This document shows positions 53,543-63,000 of a DNA stretch of 64,000 bases, piece by piece. Every line of letters starts with the position of its first letter. The first letter of the stretch is position 1. The stretch covers positions 124,001 through 188,000 of the forward strand of contig NW_026250687.1 in assembly GCF_024244095.1 (NCBI RefSeq). Direction: 5' to 3'. The position numbers and the translations under genes are program-made. The DNA comes from Nematocida homosporus (taxonomy: Eukaryota > Microsporidia). The notes under the pieces are model-generated. The model was not told the DNA's origin, ran no database searches, and saw only the letters and a list, made by a program, of their open reading frames with translations.

Positions 53543-55861
53543 TTACGCGGCAGGGTTGCAAAGACGAAGCTTCTTAGGAAGTCGGCCTGGTATATGTTTG
53601 CCGGTAGAGCGGGGTGATTTTCGTTTTGTGGTCGATCCTGGGCTCGGTTGAGACATTCTTGGTTGTGATGGGCTAATTGTTATTGGAGAGCTATCGGAAT
53701 CTGTTTGATCTTCAAGATTAATTTGACTCTCAAGATAGGCTTGGTATTCGAGATAGGATTGGTATTCGAGATAAGCTTGCTGTTTGAGGCGGGTTTGGTA
53801 TTCGGAATCGTTTTGGTATTCAAGATTGGTTTGACTCTCAAGATAGGCTTGGTATTTGAGATAGGCTTGGTATTCGGAATCATTTTGGTATTCGAGATTG
53901 GTTTGATTGTCAAGATCAGCGTGGTCTTCTGAGTCGACTTGGTCATCAAGAGTAATTTGATTGTCAAGATCAGCGTGGTCTTCTGAGTCGACTTGGTATT
54001 CGAGTTTAATCTGATTCTCAAGATCAGTTTGACTTTCTGGATCGATTTGGCCATCAAGAGTAATTTGACTCTCAAGTTCGGTTTGGGCTTCTGAGTCGGC
54101 TTGGTTTTCGAGAGTAATCTGACTCTCAAGATAGGCTTGATATTCGGAATCATTTTGGTATTCGAGTTTAATCTGATTCTCAAGATCAGTTTGGTCTTCT
54201 GGATCGACTTGGTCATCAGGATTAATTTGACTCTCAAGTTCGGTTTGGGCTTCTGAGTCGGCTTGGTCTTCGAGAGTAATCTGACTCTCAAGATAGGCTT
54301 GGTATTCGGAATCATTTTGGTCATCAAGAGTAATTTGACTCTCAAGGTCAGTTTGATCATCAGGATTAATTTGGTCATCAAGATCGACTTGGATTATTGG
54401 GGGTGGTTGACTATGCCCAGTGCTGTTTTGCTGGAAGATCTCTTCGAGGGCGGGTTTGACGTCTTTGAGAAACTTGCCGCTCATAGGTGCTAGCATCTTT
54501 TTGATGCTTGGCACGCGATCAGCGCGTTTTTGCGTCTCTGTGAAATGACGGTCGTGGATGTCGATTTTAATATACCAGTTACGTCGGTTGCATGCAGCGA
54601 TAAGTAGATAGTTCATTTGAATGTTATTAATTGGGCTTGGTTGTGTGGTAGCGAAGAAAGCACTTATATCGCTCGGTTGAGCAAGGAAAAGTTGGATTGC
54701 GGCTGCGTACGCAAGGTTTCTTTGGTTCAGTAGCATGCCAATGCTGGAAGACTCACCAAATTTCTTGTTATAGATCTGAATTAGTTTAGAGTCTCTATTC
54801 TGATAGACTCTTTTGATACTACAGAAGAACATTTTTATCAGATCTATAATTTGTTTGAATCTTAATGGGTCTTGCGCGCTTATTTGTACGTCAACGCGGA
54901 TGCAGAATGCGGCTTCTAAGGGAACTAGTGATGTTTTAATAGTGGGGAATTCTTTTGTAGGAGTGAGCACTTCCTGTTTGAAGACTTCATAGCACGTATT
55001 GAATAATTGGTATAAGAAGATAAGGATCTGTTTGTTGTATACTATGATGCTGTTGAACAATGGGATAAAAATGGTCATGTTTGATACGTTATCGATGGAT
55101 TTACGAGATATAAGGAGTTGGGGAGAATTAAACAAAAAGGTATGCATGTGTGTATTAGACACAACTCCTTCATGACGTTTGGTTATCTGTTGTTGACTGT
55201 AGTGCTGGTTGTGGTGGTATTGACGGAATAAATAAGCCACTATATCCGATGGCTCCTCAGGCGCAACAATTGCGATTCGGGTATTTGGGAAGCAGAATGT
55301 TGCGTTCCATTCACGCATGACTGAGTCGTCAGATATATTAGATGTGGATCCATTATGGGTAGGCGATGACTGATACTTTGTTTTGGCTTCAGCAAACACT
55401 TCTAGGCTGAGTGGTGTAGTAATAATAGATTGTAAGAGTTGTAAAGGAGCCAAACATCCTGGATCCGTTAGTGAAAAGTTAATCGTAATGAAATAACCCC
55501 CATGTTTGATAGTATAGGGCCCCTCGGGCTGGGCCATGAAACTGCTATATTCACTGCGGCTGGTTTCTAGACTTATCTTGCATTTGAGAATCTCTTCTAA
55601 CATGATACCGAGGTACTTGTACTGAGATATGTTAGCATAGAACCGTTTTCTAAACGCTATACTAATATAGGTATCTGAACTGCCCGGGCAAACAATAGCA
55701 ATACTGCTAAGGCCGTTAGAAAAGGCGAAAGAAGAATGACGGCTAATTGTGTATGTGTTATTTGTTGCATTCTGGGTAAGAACTACTGTCTTACAGATCC
55801 CTAAAAGAAACAAGAGAAATTGAGCTAGGCTGCATAGTGAACTGTTTTGATGTCTACTCAT
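53543..55861 (-). CDS. Secreted M16 peptidase-like protein with hexapeptide repeats
   Basis: A 772-residue protein with a signal peptide (SLAQFLLFLLGICKTVVL, about 11-28). Residues 45-470 resemble insulinase/M16 peptidases: the YSSFMAQPEG segment (M16: YSSFLSKHGG), GGYFITINFSL, the LSLEVFAEAKTKYQ helix and PNTRIAIVAPEEPSDIV (M16: P-x-N-M-R-I-V-V). At the place of the zinc motif HXXEH the protein has IMLEEIL (about 85-91), so both histidines are missing and it is probably inactive. Residues 492-719 are 38 hexapeptides ending in Gln. The tail is basic (STTKRKSPRSTGKHIPGRLPK). M16-like proteins are known secreted families in microsporidia; a role at the host interface is inference. Confidence 0.7.
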   Translation of the reverse strand: MSRHQNSSLCSLAQFLLFLLGICKTVVLTQNATNNTYTISRHSSFAFSNGLSSIAIVCPGSSDTYISIAFRKRFYANISQYKYLGIMLEEILKCKISLETSRSEYSSFMAQPEGPYTIKHGGYFITINFSLTDPGCLAPLQLLQSIITTPLSLEVFAEAKTKYQSSPTHNGSTSNISDDSVMREWNATFCFPNTRIAIVAPEEPSDIVAYLFRQYHHNQHYSQQQITKRHEGVVSNTHMHTFLFNSPQLLISRKSIDNVSNMTIFIPLFNSIIVYNKQILIFLYQLFNTCYEVFKQEVLTPTKEFPTIKTSLVPLEAAFCIRVDVQISAQDPLRFKQIIDLIKMFFCSIKRVYQNRDSKLIQIYNKKFGESSSIGMLLNQRNLAYAAAIQLFLAQPSDISAFFATTQPSPINNIQMNYLLIAACNRRNWYIKIDIHDRHFTETQKRADRVPSIKKMLAPMSGKFLKDVKPALEEIFQQNSTGHSQPPPIIQVDLDDQINPDDQTDLESQITLDDQNDSEYQAYLESQITLEDQADSEAQTELESQINPDDQVDPEDQTDLENQIKLEYQNDSEYQAYLESQITLENQADSEAQTELESQITLDGQIDPESQTDLENQIKLEYQVDSEDHADLDNQITLDDQVDSEDHADLDNQTNLEYQNDSEYQAYLKYQAYLESQTNLEYQNDSEYQTRLKQQAYLEYQSYLEYQAYLESQINLEDQTDSDSSPITISPSQPRMSQPSPGSTTKRKSPRSTGKHIPGRLPKKLRLCNPAA
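53705..54388 (-). repeat. 18-bp coding tandem repeat, 38 units
   Basis: Each unit encodes a hexapeptide of the pattern x-x-(L/S/P)-(E/D)-x-Q, for example TDLESQ, NDSEYQ, AYLESQ, INPDDQ; two units end in His. Units 5-13 and 14-22 form a higher-order repeat of nine units (162 bp) with the same unit order. Units 23-28 form a three-unit repeat. The array is 684 bp. Confidence 0.92.
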
Positions 55862-56499
55862 TGGGTTAGAAAGGATGAAAGGATTTATTGAACAGCAATG
55901 GCTTTGTTAGTATCAAACTGATTTTGGGTTGGTATTCAGCCTGAAAGATTCACAGCTTTCTTTATTAGTAGTCACAAAACAAAAGAACCCAATATAGTTG
56001 ATAAGATTATATGTAGCAAAAGAGCAATTCATAGCGACTTGTTTATTAGAGAGGTGTTTTTGAAAGTGGGTTGAAAGGCGTCTATGCCATCATGGCCAGA
56101 ATCTGGAATATGTTTTCCTGTTCCAAAACAGTACACAATGTGTTAGTATTTATGGTACCAATTTCTAGCCCAAGTTGATTGATGCTTTTGCTCTTGAAAC
56201 GGCAGATAAGGATCAAAAAGAGATGTTGACTTGTGTTTGTTCCCTTGAAACAGATTACAATGCGACTGTCGTAGTATCAAGGAACCGTATTCACTAGCAA
56301 AGAATGTAGTGCCATCACTTGAACACCATCTAGGCATTTGAACTCTATAAGTGATCCAATTGGACCACTTGATAAACCAGTAACTGATGCTTTGGCTATA
56401 CCTTTATTGGGTTAGGACAAAAACGACCAGTAAGATAAATCGCCTAACTTACCAAAACAGCATTAGTCATCTATAAATGGACGTTGCTTAGCATGGCAT
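55862..56499. other. Divergent intergenic region between two secreted-protein genes
   Basis: AT-rich, mostly unique sequence with few repeat words. A 64-codon ATG frame on the minus strand (56143-56337) has no supporting features. The only clear signal is the TATA-like box at 56472. Confidence 0.45.
56472..56477 (+). promoter_or_regulatory. TATA box of the RhoGAP gene
   Basis: CTATAAATGG, 22 bp before the ATG at 56500. Confidence 0.45.
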
Positions 56500-58707
56500 A
56501 TGAACAGCAATACAACCTGTGGGCGCAATAACCTGTGGGTTCTTTTTTGTCAATTGGGTCTACTGTTAGCACTAGTGGGGCGATTCGGTCTTTATGCTGC
56601 AAGCCACACTGAATCACTATCAGTTACAATCGATCTTAAGAAAACTATTGACTTGCTGCCAGACCAGCCGTCTCTACAAAACTCCACCATTGCCTTGACA
56701 AGTACATCAATGAGCACAGCGGCTGAATGGAATGTGTTTGCAGCCAAACTACAGAACAAAACCAAGATAACCTGTAACCAAGTTGCCATCATTGGGGATG
56801 AAGAGAGCTATTCACAAACACGGGCGGTCATTCCAATGAACATCATGGGGTACTTTCTGAGGATCGCAGATACTTCGAACGTTGTTGTTTCTCAGGTTAG
56901 TAGCTTTAGTACGGAAAATGCCTTGAATCTTTCTCATCCTGAATCGAAAATACTAACTAGAATTACTTCGTTGTCCTTCAAAAAGTGCCATGCATATGCT
57001 ATTGGGTCAGTTCTTAATGTTTTAAGGCATCGTTTGCGGCTAAAAAGACTCACAATTCACGAATGTCCAATAGACAACATGCCTTGGCTCGCGACAATAG
57101 CATGGGATAGAGATGAAGCTGTCATTGATTTTATGGGCGACCGTAAAGGCCCTGTCCCATTGACACTGGAATTACAGCACATGGAGGCAGTACATGCCAC
57201 CAACAGAGAAATTTGGCTCTACAACCTTCCGGCGGGCTCTATTATTACATCCGTCATGCCCAAGGGTCGTAATTTTGATCCAAACAGAGGAACTACTTTT
57301 AATCTAGCATGTGATGTAGATGCTTGGCATAAACTTCTAATCGGCCCACATGACTACCATTTATCTATCCCTCGTTTGTTTATAACCGATTTAGCGGATC
57401 TGACATCGGATTTAAAGAAGATCCAGGCTGACCCCAAGTTTGAAAAGCTGGCCGAGAAGAAAAAGTCGGCTCCCTACAGCTTTGGTGTGATCTGGGCTGC
57501 AGGAGCCTGGGAGTTTGGGCCGGCCACAAGAAACATGACTACGGAATTTACTGCCTTTTTAGCTACTATTGGGGCAAAGGCGCAAACCATGAATGTTGGC
57601 GTGCCTCCAGGAGACGAATTTGTTGGATGCTCGGACAACTCAATGCACATAGCCGCACTCACTAGTCCCACTGACAAATTACTGACACATCTGTTTGGTA
57701 CAAAGAACTATGTGTGTATACTGCCAGAAAGATGGCCGGACTCAGCTATTGCAAATTGCGCATTGTCTTGGGTTAAAGTAGTGGAGCCATTTAGTATGAG
57801 TTTCACAGAGACAATTAATCAAAATCTAGATAATGATGACTTAACAGCTTTGCAAGGCAATACAGAAGGCAGTTCGACTTCAAAGCAAGCACAAAGCGGT
57901 TCTAACAGCCCAAACCCATTCGATGGTCCCGCTCTTCCCAGTAGTTCACCAGTTAAAGCAGACAGTCCAACATCTAAAAGATCCCGTTTTGGTCTAGCGA
58001 AATTGAGAACTGCATTCTCTAGCCGCTTGAAGAAATCTACTAGCATAGAAGAACAGGGCAGTACAGATCAACCAGCTCGCGTGCCTCTAGGATTTATTAA
58101 TGCACTTAAGGAGCTAACTATGTTGCCGGGCAAACTTGCAGAAGGCATCTTTCGTGTCTCCGGCAGCCAAACAACCATCTCGAAGATGTTCCAGGACAAC
58201 ATCATCAACAATAAGCCTATCAACACCAAGGATCTTGAAAATAACGCTAATAACATGCAGCACTGTTTAACCGGGGCCATAAAGAAATACATTGCAAGCG
58301 TCCCTGGCGGCATCATCACTAAGAAGGTCTATGATTTGGCGGTAGCTCAACTAAACTCACGTGGAGATTTTATGAGTGCCACCGATGAAGACTATCAAGC
58401 CGCCGCAGTTCTCGTTTTAGAACATCTCGATATTGATGCGCAGTGGATCCTAAAGAACTACAGCTTGGTGACTGAGGAGGTTGTTAAACAGATAAAGACT
58501 ACTAAATTAGATGAAGAAAATCTAATAACTTGCGTGACGGTTTCTTTCTATTCAACGGATGCAGTATTTGTTAAATCCTTGGATCCCGCTAAGCATATTG
58601 GTGAAATAACACTTAAGAGAAAGCTTCTGATAGCTATACTACGAAAGGCAAGAACAATGGTATTCTTGCAAAGAACCTCAGATGCAATTGAGTTGAAATT
58701 GAGTTGA
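56500..58707 (+). CDS. Predicted secreted protein with C-terminal RhoGAP domain
   Basis: A 735-residue protein. Residues 12-34 form a signal peptide or signal anchor (WVLFCQLGLLLALVGRFGLYAAS). Residues 35-440 are an LRR-like or orphan region (LTRITSLSFKKCHA ... LRLKRLTIHECPIDNMPWL). Next comes a disordered Ser/Pro stretch with a basic cluster (KRSRFGLAKLRTAFSSRLKK). Residues 527-690 match RhoGAP: EGIFRVSGS with the arginine finger at Arg552, then a spaced helix and AIKKYIASVPGGIITKKVYDL for the family's LLKxFLRELPEPLL-x-x-x-LY. The Lys is kept, while the second Arg and the late Asn (TNTNLAVVFGPNL; here DEENLITCVTVSF) are not. RhoGAPs switch off Rho-type GTPases, which are cytosolic, so a secreted one would have to act in a host cell. 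This is inference; GAP activity is not assured. Confidence 0.7.
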   Translation: MNSNTTCGRNNLWVLFCQLGLLLALVGRFGLYAASHTESLSVTIDLKKTIDLLPDQPSLQNSTIALTSTSMSTAAEWNVFAAKLQNKTKITCNQVAIIGDEESYSQTRAVIPMNIMGYFLRIADTSNVVVSQVSSFSTENALNLSHPESKILTRITSLSFKKCHAYAIGSVLNVLRHRLRLKRLTIHECPIDNMPWLATIAWDRDEAVIDFMGDRKGPVPLTLELQHMEAVHATNREIWLYNLPAGSIITSVMPKGRNFDPNRGTTFNLACDVDAWHKLLIGPHDYHLSIPRLFITDLADLTSDLKKIQADPKFEKLAEKKKSAPYSFGVIWAAGAWEFGPATRNMTTEFTAFLATIGAKAQTMNVGVPPGDEFVGCSDNSMHIAALTSPTDKLLTHLFGTKNYVCILPERWPDSAIANCALSWVKVVEPFSMSFTETINQNLDNDDLTALQGNTEGSSTSKQAQSGSNSPNPFDGPALPSSSPVKADSPTSKRSRFGLAKLRTAFSSRLKKSTSIEEQGSTDQPARVPLGFINALKELTMLPGKLAEGIFRVSGSQTTISKMFQDNIINNKPINTKDLENNANNMQHCLTGAIKKYIASVPGGIITKKVYDLAVAQLNSRGDFMSATDEDYQAAAVLVLEHLDIDAQWILKNYSLVTEEVVKQIKTTKLDEENLITCVTVSFYSTDAVFVKSLDPAKHIGEITLKRKLLIAILRKARTMVFLQRTSDAIELKLS

Positions 58708-59562
58708 GTTGTGATTGGATTGGGTTGGAATTGAGTTGAAATTGAATTGAGTTGAGTTGAGATTGGGTTGAGTATTGAGTTCAATTTATTGATTCTGAGT
58801 GTTGTATGTTCCTAAAGAACATTCTCGGTTTCTAAAAAGACGGGAAGGAAATTACCTAATAAGGAAATTTCCCTGTCTATAAATAGATCTGAAAATGAAT
58901 AAATACGAGAGTTTGAAATTGAATTGGGTTGGGTTAGGTTAGTATTATGGAATGTGCGACGATAAATAGTAGATTTTCGGAGTTACTGCAACAATAACTC
59001 GTGTTGATATATTCTTGCTTGCTGGTCTTTCAATTTTTTATCTTGGTTTTTGATTTTGAAACTTTGAAAACATCCATATTTTCACAGAAAAGCTCTACTT
59101 CTTAATCCGTCGATAAATCGAAGTTATTTATTGGGTTGGGTTGGGTTGGGTTGGTGTTGGGTTATTAAGAATTGATATTGAAGGCTAGCACATATGTTAT
59201 TCTGTTTATCGCGCTTATTTAGCATGTATAGTTCGGTAAGATATCTTTGGTCGAGAGCAAGCCGTTAAAATAGTAGAATTACTTCGGCTTTGATAGCAGC
59301 AAAACACAGATATAGTCTAGTGTTAGTATAAGCATATACCTGCAGAAGAAATGGCTATGCTTATACTAACCCAATACTAACCCAATAGTGGTTGTAGATA
59401 GCACTAAAATCGGTCAAGGCGGTTGTTCATGCCTTCCGTTCTACATGTTTTATAACAAAGACGGATTAATTCGTGTGTTTGTTGCACTTAACTGGATATG
59501 AATCGAAATGTGTCCTTTTTAAAATACTAATTGTTGATATGCTTTGCTAAATATCTTTCAAA
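58708..59562. other. Intergenic with CArG box, TATA box and no gene
   Basis: G/T-rich repeats at 58700-58785 are followed by a CArG site (58855-58864) and TATAAATA (58878-58885). After them only a 15-codon frame is seen. GGGTT repeats lie at 59132-59165. The rest is AT-rich. Confidence 0.45.
58855..58864. promoter_or_regulatory. CArG/Mcm1-like site CCTAATAAGG
   Basis: AAATTACCTAATAAGGAAAT, an exact CC(A/T)6GG core with Mcm1-like flanks (TTACC ... GGAAA), 13 bp before a TATAAATA. Confidence 0.45.
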
Positions 59563-59886
59563 ATGCACATTACAAGATCTCGATGGATTTTACTGCTTGT
59601 TTTGTTACATTATGCTGCATGCGGCATTGTTGGGGCTGCTCTAGAATTGAGCGTTAGACCTAAAGTTTTAGTTACTATTGCTCGAGTTGTCAAAGCTATC
59701 CAACGGCACACGATTGACCCGGATGACATTCCGGACAATAGAGTTGTGGTGCCGAATTTATCCTCTTCTAACCCGGCTACCCACACAAACGCTGCTACTT
59801 CCTTGGCAAGAGCATCGCAAAGTAAGCATGCCAGCGCCCATTCAAGCTCTTTTGCACATATGGACAGTAATCCTTCTATGTTCTAG
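59563..59886 (+). CDS. Small predicted secreted protein
   Basis: A 107-residue protein with a classical signal peptide (SRWILLLVLLHYAACGIVGAA, about 6-26). The mature part has a short helical section (VLVTIARVVKAIQRH) and then Ser/Ala/His/Asn-rich disordered sequence. Size and composition are those of candidate effectors. No family recognised. It lies between two larger secreted-protein genes. Confidence 0.6.
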   Translation: MHITRSRWILLLVLLHYAACGIVGAALELSVRPKVLVTIARVVKAIQRHTIDPDDIPDNRVVVPNLSSSNPATHTNAATSLARASQSKHASAHSSSFAHMDSNPSMF

Positions 59887-60088
59887 AAAGCGGTTAAGTC
59901 CTTTTCAAAAACAACTAGCTTACCACCAAACAAATAAAGATATGTGCTCGTGGCCACAAAACATGCTGCAGTATACTAACCCAACACCACCCAATAATAA
60001 CCTAACTTAACCTAACACCACCCAAATGGCAATGTAGTGTAATATTTTGAATTTGATTGGGTTTAGTCGAAGGTTGGCTGGGCTAGTA

Positions 60089-63000
60089 TTAATGTGATTT
60101 GGATTGGATTGGCTTGGGATGGGTTAGTTGTTGGGCTAGTTGAATGTAGGAAGGCGAGAGTATTTCTGGCCATGTGCCCAACTTGGGTTTGGAATCGGAA
60201 TTGGTGTTTGGTTGGGGTTGGAATTGGGTAAATATTGTCGTGTCAAATGGAATCGGTGAGGGTAAAGTGTGGCTGGATTTCCATGTAGCTAAATTGCCTG
60301 GTAGTTTATAAAAACAGTCCTGGGTCTTGGTCCGCTGACTGTGATACTGAGTTAGTATGTAGTCGCTGAGATCGACTGGCTGGATTAAAATGGGTTCGGG
60401 GCAATTAGAATAATTAGTGACAGGTGGTGTGGTTGAAGTACCAGCGTAGGTGTTTGTGGACTGAATTGGAAGGGCCTGATAGAGTTTATAAATTGGTATT
60501 TTATCAGCAGCAAAATCATTAATCATGTCTTGATTGATTGTGCATTGGCAGCAAATGCGGATGTCTTTGTCCATAATTAGCACGTGGCTAACGTTTGGAT
60601 CGAAGGGAGTGGGCGGGAATAAATCATTGTTGGCGGCGTTACAGCTGTTGCATGTCCATTTGCAGAGATCAATGCGGCGGGCGAGAAGACTTATTAAGAT
60701 CGACATATGGCATGGGTTGATGAGATTCGCACAGGTATGGCCGCTTCTAATGTACAAGTAGAGGTTGTATGATATGCTGAATACAAATCGGCTGGCCTGT
60801 GTGCCATCGAGCTTTATCTTGGTAGGATAGCTGTAGTTGGTGATGCCAATACGCGATTTCTGGGGATTATTGTCGTCAATATGAATGTTTAGCCCAATTG
60901 CGTTGATTGCCAAATGGTTGTCAACTATAAGGATGGTGTAGTTGTTGGGTAATTTCCATTTGAGAGCTTCGCTCTTCTTTATATCAAGAGGCGGATTGTA
61001 TATGTTGATTTGGGCTATATTCGGCATTCGAATAGCACACCAGTCTATGATTGTCTTGATGTAATGGTCCTTGAGAAGGTAGTGGATAATGGGTGTTTTT
61101 AAATGGTAGTGGGTTTGTGCTGGATTAAGAGCTTGGGCTGGTGAGGCCTGTTCTTGTAGTTGTTTGGCAAGGGATGAGTCTAGGGCTTCAATTGGGGTGT
61201 TCCAGGGCTGCAGTATAATATCCCAGGCGCGCATTTGGGTTAGCACCGGGCCGGGAGGGGAATCGGCGGGTTGTGTTGAAGAAAAGTAGTTTTGGCACTC
61301 TTTCGCCATGCCTTGGTGGCAATAATAGCCCAGTTTGAGCGCCGGCATGGTGGTATATTGGGTTAGACAGGCTCTAATGTCTTGCACATAGTTGTATTGG
61401 TCGGGGCTCGAAAAGTCAGTGGGCAGGGTGTTTAGAACGGCCAAACCGGCGAAAAACTCCTTGTCATTCAGAGCAGAAGGAAATGGGCCATCGTCAACGT
61501 ACAGCTTGAAAGACATGACCTCTTTCTGTCCGAGGACGGCTGTTTGAGTGAGAAGAGGTGAATAAGCATGGGTTAGTGCGTTGATGTAAAGTAGGTTTTG
61601 GAAAGGATAGCCAGATGGTGCACACTTTGTAAGAATGGCCAAGAGTTCTGGATATCTGCTGGGGCCTGTGTAGATGCGGGTGTTGGAGTTGGCAAACACA
61701 CACTGCGTTAAAATATACTCGACGGCGCGTGGGTGACAACCAATGTTAAAACAGATTCGGGCGGCGTGGACGTGGCAGGGTGAATCGGGTGGAGGCAGTG
61801 GCTTTTGTCTGCTAGCAGGGTCGGGAAGATCAACGAAGTCTACTACTGCGGCGTCAGAAAGTTTAGCGAGTAAGGTTAGAAGAGGGAACTCTTCGTCTTG
61901 GAATTGAATGGTGAGCGTATGCTTGACCACCAGGCTTCTGATTGAGCCAGCGCTTTCGGAAGTCAAGATGTTTTTGAATGGGTTTGCAATCTTTTCAGTT
62001 AGATAGGGAGTCGGTGTGATGTATATGTCCAGTTGGTATTGTGAGATTAGCGTTGGGTTAGTATTTGATTGATCGGGCAGTGGCTGGTAGGGTCTATTTT
62101 GAAGTCCATTTATACAATTGCAGAGGGCATTGATCTTATTAAAGGCTTGCATGAGCTCAAGGCTAGTTGGCTCGGTGTCAATTTGAATAATAGTGATTGG
62201 GTTGATCGGAGAAAGGGTGGTGATCTTCATATATTTCAGAACAATCTTCATTGTCGCAAGTAGGTGTTTCATTGAGATAGTATTGGGTGTATTAGAGCTC
62301 TCGGTGGTAATGACCTTATTCTCCCAAATAGCATCATAGATGATTTGGACAGAAGAAACAACTAAAACAGGGTCCTGTGAGCAGCCGGCACAGCAACCGA
62401 GCAATGCTAATGCCCAATCACACCCCCGGGACTGTGTGTCCATCCAGTGCACAACTCTTTCCACCGAGGCACTCTGAAAATATGGCTCGTAGAGAATAGT
62501 CAGGTTTAGCAATGTTTGCAATGAATAGCCGTCTTTCTTATTAGGCGCAAAGATCCGAAGAATATCGTAATCAATAATTAGCTCGGTGGTGAGTCTGTTG
62601 GCTAGAAAGTCAACTACAACCTTTCTTAGAGCCGGGGACCGGAAAAGATGTCCCTCTATCTTTCCCGCGCGATCGTACTTGCAAAGAGTTAGGGAGCGGC
62701 AGCTTTTCGGGCTAGACAAGCAATACTGTAGTGGCTCGGGGGACATGTCGCAGACCAGAACAAGAGTGTAATTATCGCACCAGGCAAGTCTAGCGAAAAC
62801 CTGCCATGTGACTCTTTCGGCATTAGTCGCGGCGAGAGAAGTAGAAGGTACTAGGTTGTAGCTAGTAATGGCCAGTGAAATAACGGGTACTATCGTGTAG
62901 ACGGCGTCTAACAAGTTGATGATCCAAGCGCCATGATCGATCACATTCAAAGCAACCGGATCTTTGCTAGAAAGACACGCTTTTTGCTCGTCGGTGAAGT

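Noticed and set aside
53680..54381. Long alternative frames through the hexapeptide array on both strands
   Set aside because: An 18-bp repeat without stops leaves other frames open by periodicity; they have no signal peptide or continuing homology.
56143..56337. 64-codon minus-strand frame
   Set aside because: No recognisable feature, no nearby promoter-like word, and no 3' signal; likely chance.
59132..59165. Interstitial telomere (GGGTT repeats)
   Set aside because: Only a few copies, and the same words occur in the general filler, so a telomere origin is not shown.
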